Source of the DNA: CAYMKL01 sp964390805
GTDB taxonomy: Bacteria; Chloroflexota; Anaerolineae; VGOG01
DNA: 64,000 nucleotides
Assembly: GCA_964390805.1 (NCBI GenBank)
Contig: CAYMKL010000014.1
Coordinates: 14,533-78,532 of the forward strand
Direction: 5' to 3'
Shown here: piece by piece, positions 7,008 to 14,189 of the stretch
Numbering within the stretch: the first letter of the stretch is position 1
Layout of the letters: the number at the start of each line of letters is the position of its first letter
Notes under the pieces: model-generated
What the model was told of the DNA's origin: nothing
The model's input: only the letters and a program-made list of their open reading frames with translations
The model's database searches: none
Position numbers and translations under genes: made by a program

Positions 7008-7565
7008 ATGAGTCGAACAGAGATACGCTTAACTGGCTTTGGGGGGCAGGGCATCATTCTCTCAGGTTACATAATAGGCAAAGCGGCGGCCATTCACGAC
7101 AAGAAACAGGCCACTTTCACCCAGAGCTATGGCCCTGAGTCGCGAGGAGGAGCTTGTAGCGCTCAGTTGGTTATCTCTGATGAGCACATTAGCTACCCTC
7201 ATCTCACCGACCCGTCCATCTTAGTCGTGATGTCGCAGGAGGCCTACAACAAGTATGCTCCAACTCTGGGAGAAAAGGCTCTGCTCATCGTTGACGAGGA
7301 CCTGGTGGAGATGGGCGAGGTAGCTGGCGATGTGAAGCTGCTCTCGGTCCCGGCTACGCGCCTGGCCGAGGAGCTGGGGCGGAAGATCGTGGCCAACATC
7401 GTCATGCTGGGCTTCTTCGCCGCTGTGACCGACGTGGTCTCCGTAGAGGCCATGCGGGAGGCAGTTCTTACCTCAGTCCCCAAAGGAACCGAGGAGTTGA
7501 ACTCGAAGGCTTTTCAGAAGGGGTACGAGTACGGATCAGTGAACAGTAATCAGTGGACAGTCTGA
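7008..7565 (+). CDS. korC: 2-oxoglutarate:ferredoxin oxidoreductase, gamma subunit
   Basis: Gamma-domain subunit, 185 residues. Family motifs: IRLTGFGGQGIILSGYIIGKA at the start, TFTQSYGPESRGGACSAQL, and the NIVMLGFFAAV segment. It completes the KorDABC enzyme. GGGGGAG precedes the ATG at 7008. The last ~10 residues (GSVNSNQWTV) are read from the left arm of a heptamer array that also carries the stop codon, so the native C-terminus has been overwritten, as in pxpC. Confidence 0.92.
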   Translation: MSRTEIRLTGFGGQGIILSGYIIGKAAAIHDKKQATFTQSYGPESRGGACSAQLVISDEHISYPHLTDPSILVVMSQEAYNKYAPTLGEKALLIVDEDLVEMGEVAGDVKLLSVPATRLAEELGRKIVANIVMLGFFAAVTDVVSVEAMREAVLTSVPKGTEELNSKAFQKGYEYGSVNSNQWTV

Positions 7566-7592
7566 TTACTGATTACTGGTAACTGGTAACTG
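7534..7592 (+). repeat. inverted heptamer arrays at the korC 3' end
   Basis: Left arm 7534-7561 (GATCAGT, GAACAGT, AATCAGT, GGACAGT) abuts a right arm (TGATTAC, TGATTAC, TGGTAAC, TGGTAAC) on the opposite strand, to 7592. Both arms keep a 7-nt period. Confidence 0.9.
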
Positions 7593-7606
7593 TCCCGGGA
7601 GACACC

Positions 7607-10600
7607 ATGACCAATCCGGTATTGATCTTGGGCGGGAGCATTGGTGGCCTGCAGGCTGCTCTTGATCTAGCCAACTCAGGGCTAGAAGTATGCCTGGTAG
7701 AGAGATCGCCCTTTCTGTGTCCTGAGCCTGTCGAAGGGCTTGAGGGTGATGTTGCAACGCCCTCGCACCTTCTGGCAAGCAAGTTCCTGGAGGCAGTTAA
7801 ACACCCAAACATCCAGGTGTTCACCAATGCTGAGGTGACGCCCCCCCTTCATCCCCCCCAAAGCTGGGGGGGAAAAGCGGGAGGGCGGGGCGATTTCCAG
7901 ATCGAGCTGCAGCAGCACCCCCGCTACGTGGACATGGCCAAGTGCACGGCTTGCGGAGAGTGCGTCCCCGTCTGTCCCGTGACGATACAGCGCCCCAGCG
8001 TCGTAGCGCCCCAGCGTCCAAGCGAGCAGCGCGTAGACGCCAAGACGCTTGGACGCTTCGACGCTGATCGACCCATCTACAAGCCCGATAACGCTGTGCC
8101 GAGCATTTTCGCCATCGAAAAGCGCGAGCCAGCGCCCTGCAAAGTAGCCTGCCCAGCCGGCATCCACGTCCAGGGCTACGTGGCCCTCATCGCCCAGGGC
8201 AAATCCGCCGAAGCCCTGGCCCTGATCCGCGAAGCCATCCCCTTCCCAGGCATCTGCGGCCGCGTCTGCCACCACCCCTGCGAGGATGCCTGTCGGCGGG
8301 CCGAGCACGACCAGCCAATTGCCATCCAATACCTCAAGCGCTTTGTAGCAGATTGGGAAAAGTCCAACCTCCAACCCCCAACCTCCAACCTCCAATGTCC
8401 AATATCCAATATCCAATATCCAACCAAAGTTGCCATCGTCGGCAGCGGCCCCGCCGGCCTCACTGCCGCCTACTTTTTGGCCCGCGATGGCTATCCTGTC
8501 ACCGTCTTCGAAGCCCTGCCTGTAGCTGGTGGCATGATGGCGGTGGGTATCCCCGCGTATCGCTTGCCCAGAGATGTCCTCCAAAGCGAGATCGAGGCCA
8601 TCAAGGATTTGGGGGTGGAGATCCGCACCAACACCGTCGTCGGCCCGAACGGTGATTTGTCTTTGGATGACCTCAGAAGGGACTACGATGCCGTGTTCGT
8701 GGCGGTGGGCGCTCATGGCAGCCGTAAGTTGAACGTTGAAGGTGAAGATTTAGCCGGCGTGCTTCACGGGGTAGATTTCCTGCGGGAGGTGAACCTGGAC
8801 CCTTCGACAGGCTCAGGGCGCGGCCGGGAGGTCACGGTCGGCCAGAAGGTGCTGGTGATCGGTGGAGGCAACGTAGCCATTGATTCGGCCACGGTAGCCA
8901 GGCGATTGGGAGCACAGCAAGTCACCATACTCTACCGTCGTTCCCGCGAGGAGATGCCCGCCAATTCATGGGAGATCGAGGAGGCTGAAGAAGAGGACGT
9001 CGCCTTTCAATTTCTGACGACGCCGACCAGGGTGTTGGGCGAGAATGGACGGGTGACCGGGTTGGAATGTCTGCACATGGAGCTGGGCGAGCCCGACGAG
9101 AGCGGGCGAAGACGGCCCATGCCCCTCCCCGGTTCGGAGTTCGCGGTTGAGGCGGATACGGTTATTGTGGCCATTGGCCAGGTGTTGGATATTGGATATT
9201 GGATATTGGAGGCCTGCCCTGAGCCTGGCCTAAGGGTTGGAAATTGGATCGTCGCGGATCCTGTGACTCTGCAGACGAATCTGGAGGGCGTTTTCGCTGG
9301 CGGCGATGCGGTGACGGGGCCGGCTACGGTCATCGAGGCCATCGCCGCGGGGAAGCGGGCGGCCGAGTCCATCGCGCGATACCTTAGGGGCGAAGACCTG
9401 GCCACCGGACGCAGGTTGGGGCGGCCTGACATCTCCGGCATCGAGTACTACACCCCACCCGTCGTCGAGCCAGAAGCCAGGGTGCCAATGCCCAAGCTCT
9501 CCTTAGCTGAAAGAGTGGATTTTGCCGAGACCAACCTGGGCTTCAGCGAGAGGGAGGCCATGGCCGAGGCGGAGCGCTGCCTCTCCTGCGGCGTCTGCTC
9601 TGAGTGCCTGGAGTGCGTCAAGGTCTGCGAGCCGGGAGCCATTGACCACAACGCTCAATGGGAGCGCCTGAGCCTGAACGTGGCGGCGGTGATTCTAGCG
9701 GATGGCAGGCAACAGCAGGGTGTGTATTCGATTAAGCCTGGGGACGCGTTAGAAGCCTCCGCTGCCGCTGCCAAAGTCATGGCCGACCTGGCCGCGTATC
9801 GAACATTCCCTCCAGTTCCCTCTTTCCCTTCTCTTTCCGCCCCTTCCAGAATTGGCGTGTTCGTCTGCTGCTGTGGCAACGAGATCAGCAGCGTCGTGGA
9901 TGTTGATGTGGTGGTAGGCGAGATTTGCCGTTTGCCCGGCGTGGCTCTCGCTGAGAATGTTCCCTTTGCCTGCCATGAGGAGGGGACGGCGGCCATCCAG
10001 CAGGCCATCGTCGAGGAGGACCTGGATCGGGTGGTGCTGGCTGCCTGCTCTTGCTGCTCCCTCGACCAGGTCTGCGACAGTTGTACCTACCAGCGGGTGC
10101 GCTGCAAACTTCAAACGCTAAACTCTAAACTCCAAACTGGCTTCGAGTTTGTCAACATCCGCGAGCAGTGTGCCTGGGTGCACGCCGACGAGCCGCATAG
10201 AGCCACGGCCAAAGCCAGGAGCATCATCGCCTCTGCCGTAGCCAAGGCGCGTCAGGATGAAGCCAGGGCCAGGAGCACTGTTTCCCTCGACCAAAGCGTG
10301 TTGGTGATCGGGAACGGGATAGCTGGCGCGGTTTGCGCCGACGCACTACAGGCCCAAGGTTTCCAGGTTTTCCGAAGCGAGCCCCCGCCTCTGACTGTGA
10401 GAGGCTCCGTAGGCAACTTCACGGCGATCATGCCTGAATCAGGCGGGGAACGGGAGCTGAGGATCGGTGCCATCGTCCTGGCCTCTGAGGGCGAGTTGGA
10501 TATTGGAAATCCGGGAGTCTTCGCCTACGATCCGGAAGATGGGTGTGATCCGCAGGTCTGGGGTTTGGCCGTTGCCTCCAGGGTCGCGGCTTTGCTGAAC

Positions 10601-10870
10601 AGGGGTTGGGCCCTGGTCGAGCCCGTCGTGGCCCAGGTTGATCCTGCCCGATGCCGGGCATGCGGTACCTGCCAGGAGATCTGTGGGTTCCACGCCGTCA
10701 GGGTGCGCGAGAATGGACGGGGTGTCCTGGTAGCTCAGGTGGATGAAGCCGCCTGCCTGGGTTGTGGCACCTGCGCCGCTCACTGTCCGTCGGGGGCGAT
10801 CACGGCAGGCTATTCGACGGATAGGCAAATCGAAGCGATGCTAGTTGAGTTGGTAGGTTGTAGGGGGTGA
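7607..10870 (+). CDS. HdrA-like / glutamate-synthase-small-subunit-like iron-sulfur flavoprotein fusion
   Basis: 1087 residues with an unusual order: HdrA-like FAD start (ILGGSIGGLQAALDLANSG, 6-25); ferredoxin motif CTACGECVPVCP near 113; GltD-type N-terminal Fe-S region (CKVACPAGIHVQGYVALI near 178, CGRVCHHPCEDACRR near 220); GltD-like FAD/NAD(P)H module 274-595 (VAIVGSGPAGLTAAYFL, then VLVIGGGNVAIDSA); a Cys cluster near 658 (CLSCGVCSECLECVKVC); a second HdrA N-terminal-like part near 748 (IGVFVCCCGNEIS); and two [4Fe-4S] motifs at 1016-1065. The likely role is moving electrons between NAD(P)H and the Hdr/ferredoxin pool; this is inference from domains and neighbours. The reading frame holds at least six small repeat insertions yet stays open. 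Confidence 0.85.
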   Translation: MTNPVLILGGSIGGLQAALDLANSGLEVCLVERSPFLCPEPVEGLEGDVATPSHLLASKFLEAVKHPNIQVFTNAEVTPPLHPPQSWGGKAGGRGDFQIELQQHPRYVDMAKCTACGECVPVCPVTIQRPSVVAPQRPSEQRVDAKTLGRFDADRPIYKPDNAVPSIFAIEKREPAPCKVACPAGIHVQGYVALIAQGKSAEALALIREAIPFPGICGRVCHHPCEDACRRAEHDQPIAIQYLKRFVADWEKSNLQPPTSNLQCPISNIQYPTKVAIVGSGPAGLTAAYFLARDGYPVTVFEALPVAGGMMAVGIPAYRLPRDVLQSEIEAIKDLGVEIRTNTVVGPNGDLSLDDLRRDYDAVFVAVGAHGSRKLNVEGEDLAGVLHGVDFLREVNLDPSTGSGRGREVTVGQKVLVIGGGNVAIDSATVARRLGAQQVTILYRRSREEMPANSWEIEEAEEEDVAFQFLTTPTRVLGENGRVTGLECLHMELGEPDESGRRRPMPLPGSEFAVEADTVIVAIGQVLDIGYWILEACPEPGLRVGNWIVADPVTLQTNLEGVFAGGDAVTGPATVIEAIAAGKRAAESIARYLRGEDLATGRRLGRPDISGIEYYTPPVVEPEARVPMPKLSLAERVDFAETNLGFSEREAMAEAERCLSCGVCSECLECVKVCEPGAIDHNAQWERLSLNVAAVILADGRQQQGVYSIKPGDALEASAAAAKVMADLAAYRTFPPVPSFPSLSAPSRIGVFVCCCGNEISSVVDVDVVVGEICRLPGVALAENVPFACHEEGTAAIQQAIVEEDLDRVVLAACSCCSLDQVCDSCTYQRVRCKLQTLNSKLQTGFEFVNIREQCAWVHADEPHRATAKARSIIASAVAKARQDEARARSTVSLDQSVLVIGNGIAGAVCADALQAQGFQVFRSEPPPLTVRGSVGNFTAIMPESGGERELRIGAIVLASEGELDIGNPGVFAYDPEDGCDPQVWGLAVASRVAALLNRGWALVEPVVAQVDPARCRACGTCQEICGFHAVRVRENGRGVLVAQVDEAACLGCGTCAAHCPSGAITAGYSTDRQIEAMLVELVGCRG
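7721..7738 (+). repeat. REP-like palindrome
   Basis: CCTGAGCCTGTCGAAGGG inside the HdrA/GltD-like gene, in frame. Confidence 0.7.
7841..7890 (+). repeat. C/G-rich inverted element
   Basis: C-run arms facing G-run arms around CAAAGCTGGGG, in frame within the HdrA/GltD-like gene (residues about 79-95). A near-identical core is at 16175. Confidence 0.75.
8363..8425 (+). repeat. period-7 array in the HdrA/GltD-like gene
   Basis: TCCAACC then TCCAATA heptamers; encodes a linker just before the GltD-like FAD motif at residue 274. Confidence 0.85.
8800..8818 (+). repeat. REP-like palindrome
   Basis: CCCTTCGACAGGCTCAGGG inside the HdrA/GltD-like gene, giving the peptide DPSTGSG. Confidence 0.7.
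9184..9211 (+). repeat. short period-7 array
   Basis: GTTGGATATTGGATATTGGA repeats in frame (peptide LDIGYWILE) inside the HdrA/GltD-like gene. Confidence 0.75.
10104..10140 (+). repeat. short period-7 array
   Basis: CAAACTT / TAAACTC heptamers in frame (peptide LQTLNSKLQTG) inside the HdrA/GltD-like gene. Confidence 0.75.
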
Positions 10871-11070
10871 GTACCATCTCTACCTGGCGGAGGAGCTGGG
10901 GTATTTGCAAAACGAAGATGCGAAAAGGCTATCGGCGATCAGCGATGAAGCAGCCAAAACCCTGCAGGGCCTCATCAAATGGTTGGAAAAGCAGCTCCGA
11001 GCCGGCAAGCTCACCAAAGACGACCTGAAACGGTGAGCCTACAACCTACCATCTACAACCTACTACCTGC
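10843..11070 (+). repeat. inverted heptamer arms enclosing a gene fragment
   Basis: Left arm 10843-10867 (GTTGGTAGGTTGTAGG type) and right arm 11038-11070 (complement: CCTACAACCTACCATCTAC). The same heptamers face each other across 170 nt that hold the 3' end of a four-helix-bundle protein gene. The other inverted arrays in the window have the same layout with almost nothing between the arms. Confidence 0.8.
10869..11036 (+). pseudogene. four-helix-bundle (23S rRNA intervening-sequence-type) protein, 3' fragment
   Basis: Open frame without a start, reading EYHLYLAEELGYLQNEDAKR and on to GLIKWLEKQLRAGKLTKDDL, stop at 11034-11036. This matches the last two helices of the small four-helix-bundle family first known as ORFs in 23S rRNA intervening sequences (family pattern: EYHLxLAxxLGYL, later LxGLIKxLE). 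The 5' half is absent; the sequence switches to the heptamer arm at about 10868. It is therefore a remnant, framed by inverted heptamer arms. Confidence 0.75.
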
Positions 11071-11084
11071 TCAGTGGAGAAGCA

Positions 11085-11474
11085 ATGGCTGAAACGGAAC
11101 CACGTGTCGTTGTGTTCACTTGTAACTGGAATGCCTACAGCGCGCTGGAGACGGCCGGCTCTAGGCGATTGGCTTATCCGGCCAACGTGCGCCCCATCCG
11201 GGTGATGTGCCTGGGACGGCTGCATCCGGGCCTCATTCTCAAGGCGTTTGAGTTGGGAGCCGATGGTGTCTTGCTCCTGGGCTGCCCGCCTGGAGAATGT
11301 CACTACGAGTTCGGCAACGAGCGGGTGGAAGAGCTTTTCCAGGAAACCAGCGCCATTGCCCATCTCCTGGGCATCAAGGACGAGCGGTTGAAGCTGGATT
11401 CGGTGGGAGCAGGGGAAGGTGAGGCCTTCGTTCAGAAAGTGGCGGAGTTCTATCGGCAGGTTGTAGGGTTGTAG
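11085..11474 (+). CDS. mvhD: MvhD/FlpD-like iron-sulfur electron-transfer protein
   Basis: 129 residues, MvhD/FlpD family ([2Fe-2S] protein that docks on HdrA and brings in electrons from hydrogenase, formate dehydrogenase or NADH modules). Motifs: VVVFTCNWNAYSALETAGSR, IRVMCLGRLHPGLILKAF, GVLLLGCPPGECHYEFGN. Four to five conserved Cys are present. It sits between the HdrA/GltD fusion and HdrCB. A second MvhD domain is fused to the HdrA protein downstream, so the locus holds two. The C-terminus (RQVVGL) runs into a heptamer array carrying the stop. Confidence 0.9.
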   Translation: MAETEPRVVVFTCNWNAYSALETAGSRRLAYPANVRPIRVMCLGRLHPGLILKAFELGADGVLLLGCPPGECHYEFGNERVEELFQETSAIAHLLGIKDERLKLDSVGAGEGEAFVQKVAEFYRQVVGL

Positions 11475-11519
11475 CAAGTAGTTGTAGCTATTTACTACAA
11501 CCTACCATCTACCTACTGG
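11458..11519 (+). repeat. inverted heptamer arrays between mvhD and hdrCB
   Basis: Left arm GGTTGTAGGGTTGTAG (from 11458) and right arm TACTACAACCTACCATCTAC (to 11519), the same heptamer family as the 10843-11070 pair. Confidence 0.85.
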
Positions 11520-11525
11520 AGAACC

Positions 11526-12704
11526 ATGGAAGCCATTAAGCACATCATCAACAACACCAAAGCCTATTATTGCCTGGAGTGCGGCAAGTGCACTGCGATT
11601 TGTCCCATCTCGCGCCGGGAAGCTACCTACTCGCCTCGCCTGACGGTGGAGAGGGCCTTGTGGGGCGAAGGAGAGGAGCTATTGACCGATGCGCTGCTCT
11701 GGTCTTGCCTCACTTGCCAGCAATGCTCGACGCGCTGCCCCTCGGCTGTTCATTACGTGGAGTTCATCCGTGACATGCGAGCTTTGGCGCGCGGGGAGGG
11801 TGAGGAGGGGCTCTGTTCGCACGGCGAAGCGATCCAGACCTGGATGCGGATGATGGCTTCGCCCGAGTTGAAGCAAAACCGCTTGGAGTGGCTCGATGAG
11901 GATCTAAAGGTTTCTGCCGACTCCGACACCGTCTACTTCGTCGGCTGCCTGCCGTATTACGACGTTCTTTTCAACAAGATCGGCGCCCAGGGTGTGGAGA
12001 TTGCCCAAAGCGCCGTCAGGGTGCTCAACCGATTGGGCATCAAGCCCATCATCTTGGAGAACGAGCGCTGCTGCGGCCACGACCTTCTGTGGGAGGGCGA
12101 TGTCGCCAACTTCCGCAATCTGGCCGAACCGAACATCGCGATGCTCCAGGCGACAGGGGCCAAGCGCATCGTCACCACCTGCCCCGAGTGCGCTCGCACA
12201 CTAAAGGTTGACTACCCCGCCCACGTAGGCGACCTGGGGATGGAGGTAGTGCACATTTCACAGCTTCTGGCGGATTGGAAGTTTGAAGTTGGAACTTCCC
12301 CCCCAAAGCCTGCCCTGAGCAAGGTCGAAGGGTTGGGGGGGATTGAGGGGGGGCTTAAAGTCACCTATCACGATCCCTGTCGCCTGGGGCGGCACCTGGG
12401 CGTATACGAGGAACCGCGCCAGGTCATGAGTGTCCTGGGCCTGGAGTTGGTAGAGATGGAGCACAGCGGCAAGAACGCCCTGTGCTGCGGCACCAGTTGT
12501 TGGACCAATTGCGGGGCCGTCAACAAGCAGATCCAGGTGGACCGCCTGCGTGAAGCCCAGGCCACCGGTGCCGAGTTATTGGTTACTGCCTGCGCCAAGT
12601 GCCAGATCCATTTCAAATGCGCTCTGGACGATGCAAGAGTCAGTAACGAGATAGGGATTGAGATACGCGATTTGGTCACTTTGGTGGACGAAGCATTGGC
12701 TTAG
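11526..12704 (+). CDS. hdrCB: fused HdrC-HdrB heterodisulfide reductase-like subunit
   Basis: 392 residues. The HdrC part has two [4Fe-4S] motifs (CLECGKCTAICP at 16, CLTCQQCSTRCP at 61). The HdrB part has two CCG domains (CCGHDLLW near 181 with TCPECARTL; CCGTSCWTNCG near 319 with TACAKCQIHF) that in HdrB hold the non-cubane catalytic clusters. In non-methanogens such HdrBC units reduce disulfides or other acceptors while HdrA bifurcates electrons to ferredoxin; the acceptor here is unknown. Between the two CCG domains, residues ~259-276 come from a C/G-rich repeat with a REP palindrome nested inside it, still in frame. Confidence 0.9.
   Translation: MEAIKHIINNTKAYYCLECGKCTAICPISRREATYSPRLTVERALWGEGEELLTDALLWSCLTCQQCSTRCPSAVHYVEFIRDMRALARGEGEEGLCSHGEAIQTWMRMMASPELKQNRLEWLDEDLKVSADSDTVYFVGCLPYYDVLFNKIGAQGVEIAQSAVRVLNRLGIKPIILENERCCGHDLLWEGDVANFRNLAEPNIAMLQATGAKRIVTTCPECARTLKVDYPAHVGDLGMEVVHISQLLADWKFEVGTSPPKPALSKVEGLGGIEGGLKVTYHDPCRLGRHLGVYEEPRQVMSVLGLELVEMEHSGKNALCCGTSCWTNCGAVNKQIQVDRLREAQATGAELLVTACAKCQIHFKCALDDARVSNEIGIEIRDLVTLVDEALA
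12298..12353 (+). repeat. C/G-rich inverted element with nested REP-like palindrome
   Basis: C-run arm, then TGCCCTGAGCAAGGTCGAAG (12311-12330), then G-run arm. The palindrome has inserted into the loop of the C/G-rich element, showing relative age. Lies in frame in hdrCB. Confidence 0.75.
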
Positions 12705-12783
12705 TTTGGAAGTTGGACGTTGGAAGTTGGATGCTGGATGTTGGCCTTCAAATCTCTGACTTCCAACCTCTAATCTCCAACAA
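12705..12783 (+). repeat. inverted heptamer arrays upstream of the nucleotide-sugar dehydrogenase
   Basis: Left arm of GTTGGAA-type heptamers (12705-12743), right arm of the complement (ACTTCCAACCTCTAATCTCC) ending just before the AAGGAGG ribosome site. Confidence 0.9.
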
Positions 12784-12793
12784 GGAGGAGGAA

Positions 12794-14134
12794 ATGGTTG
12801 AGAGAAAGATCGTGGTCATCGGTATGGGCTATGTGGGCATTCCTTGCGCAGTACTCTTGGCCGATGTGCCCGGCCACCAGGTGATAGGAGTGCAACGTCG
12901 CTCCGAGCGCTCCGGATGGAAGATTGATGTCTTGAATCAGGGCAAAAGCCCCTTTGAAGGAGACGAGCCAGGGCTGGCCGAGCTGATCGCCCGGGTGGTG
13001 GAAAAGGGAACGTTCCGAGTGACAGACGACATTTCGGTCTGTAAGGACGCCGACGTCATCTTGATTGACGTGCAGACGCCGACCGATACCCGCAGGGTCC
13101 CTCAATATCGCTCCCTGCGCGAGGTCAGCACCAGCGTAGGCCAGTACATGCAGAAGGGCACTCTGGTGACTATTGAATCAACAGTCGCGCCCGGTACGAC
13201 GCAGAACATCGTGCAGCCCATCCTGGAAGAGACCTCCGGACTGAAAGCGGGTCAGGACTTCTACCTGGCTTTTTCCTACGAGCGGGTGATGCCGGGCAAG
13301 CTTCTGGAATTCATGGTGGATTTCCCTCGCGTGGTGGGGGGCATTGATGCCAAGAGCACGGAGTTGGCAGTGGAGCTGTACAGCACCATTGTCCGGCAGG
13401 AGATCACGGCCACCGACGTCCTCACCGCCGAGCTGGCCAAGACGGTGGAAAACGCCTATCGGGACGTCAACATCGCTTTCGCCAACGAAATAGCGCTGAT
13501 CTGTGAGAGCCTGGGAGTGGACGTCTACGAGATGCGGGGGCTGATCAACGCCCGCCCGGACCGCTACATGCACATTCCAGGAGCCGGCGTGGGCGGACAT
13601 TGCCTGCCCAAAGACACCTATTTGCTGCGCTTTGGGGTGAAGGAATACGGCTCCCGCGACGTGGACACGGCGATGATCACCCTGGCCCGCCGTATCAACG
13701 ACGCCATGCCGGATCAGATGGCTCGTCTGGTGGAGGAGGCGCTGACTGGGGTAGGCAGGGAGGTCAAGGGATCGCGGGTGGCCGTCTTGGGGCTCGCCTA
13801 CCTGGAGGATTCGGACGATGTCCGCAACACCCCGGCTGAACCGCTGATCAATACCTTGCGGGCCAGAGGTGCCTGGGTCATGGCTCACGATCCCTTTGTC
13901 TGGGGCTACCAGGGCAAGGAGCTGACCCGTGATCTGGATGAAGCTCTGCGCGGAGCCGACTGTCTGGCCCTGGTCACCAAACACCAGATGTACTTTGGGT
14001 TGGATCTGGAGCGCGTGAAGGGATTAATGCGCACGCCGGTCATCGTTGATGGACGCAACGTCTTTGACGCAACAACGTGCCGGGAAGCGGGGTTTGTTTA
14101 TCGGGGAATTGGGAAGGGGATGCATGAAACGTGA
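12794..14134 (+). CDS. UDP-glucose/GDP-mannose dehydrogenase family protein (nucleotide-sugar dehydrogenase)
   Basis: 446 residues. NAD-binding start IVVIGMGYVGIPCAVLLAD, ESTVAPGTTQNIV, the central KTVENAYRDVNIAFANE helix and the catalytic cysteine in GAGVGGHCLPKDT, with C-terminal VLGLAYLEDSDDVRNTPA. It oxidises a UDP- or GDP-sugar to the uronate for surface glycans, closest in pattern to WecC/UDP-N-acetyl-mannosamine dehydrogenases. The ATG at 12794 is chosen because AAGGAGG lies at 12782-12788; the longer frame from 12713 would begin with repeat-encoded residues. It sits oddly between hdrCB and hdrA and is flanked on both sides by inverted heptamer arrays, suggesting it was brought in. Confidence 0.88.
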   Translation: MVERKIVVIGMGYVGIPCAVLLADVPGHQVIGVQRRSERSGWKIDVLNQGKSPFEGDEPGLAELIARVVEKGTFRVTDDISVCKDADVILIDVQTPTDTRRVPQYRSLREVSTSVGQYMQKGTLVTIESTVAPGTTQNIVQPILEETSGLKAGQDFYLAFSYERVMPGKLLEFMVDFPRVVGGIDAKSTELAVELYSTIVRQEITATDVLTAELAKTVENAYRDVNIAFANEIALICESLGVDVYEMRGLINARPDRYMHIPGAGVGGHCLPKDTYLLRFGVKEYGSRDVDTAMITLARRINDAMPDQMARLVEEALTGVGREVKGSRVAVLGLAYLEDSDDVRNTPAEPLINTLRARGAWVMAHDPFVWGYQGKELTRDLDEALRGADCLALVTKHQMYFGLDLERVKGLMRTPVIVDGRNVFDATTCREAGFVYRGIGKGMHET

Positions 14135-14176
14135 AACGTGAAACGTGAAGCGTGAGGACCACGTTTTACGTTTTCG
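14124..14176 (+). repeat. inverted heptamer arrays between the sugar dehydrogenase and hdrA
   Basis: Left arm CGTGAAACGTGAAACGTGAA, right arm ACGTTTTACGTTTTCG. The left arm contains the dehydrogenase stop codon. Confidence 0.9.
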
Positions 14177-14189
14177 ACGGGAGGTGCAA

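Noticed and set aside
8363..8425. CRISPR array
   Set aside because: Units are 7 nt with no spacers and no cas genes nearby; the same holds for all period-7 arrays in the window.
12713..12793. Longer N-terminus of the nucleotide-sugar dehydrogenase
   Set aside because: These codons are heptamer repeat. The ATG at 12794 has AAGGAGG upstream and begins the conserved domain.
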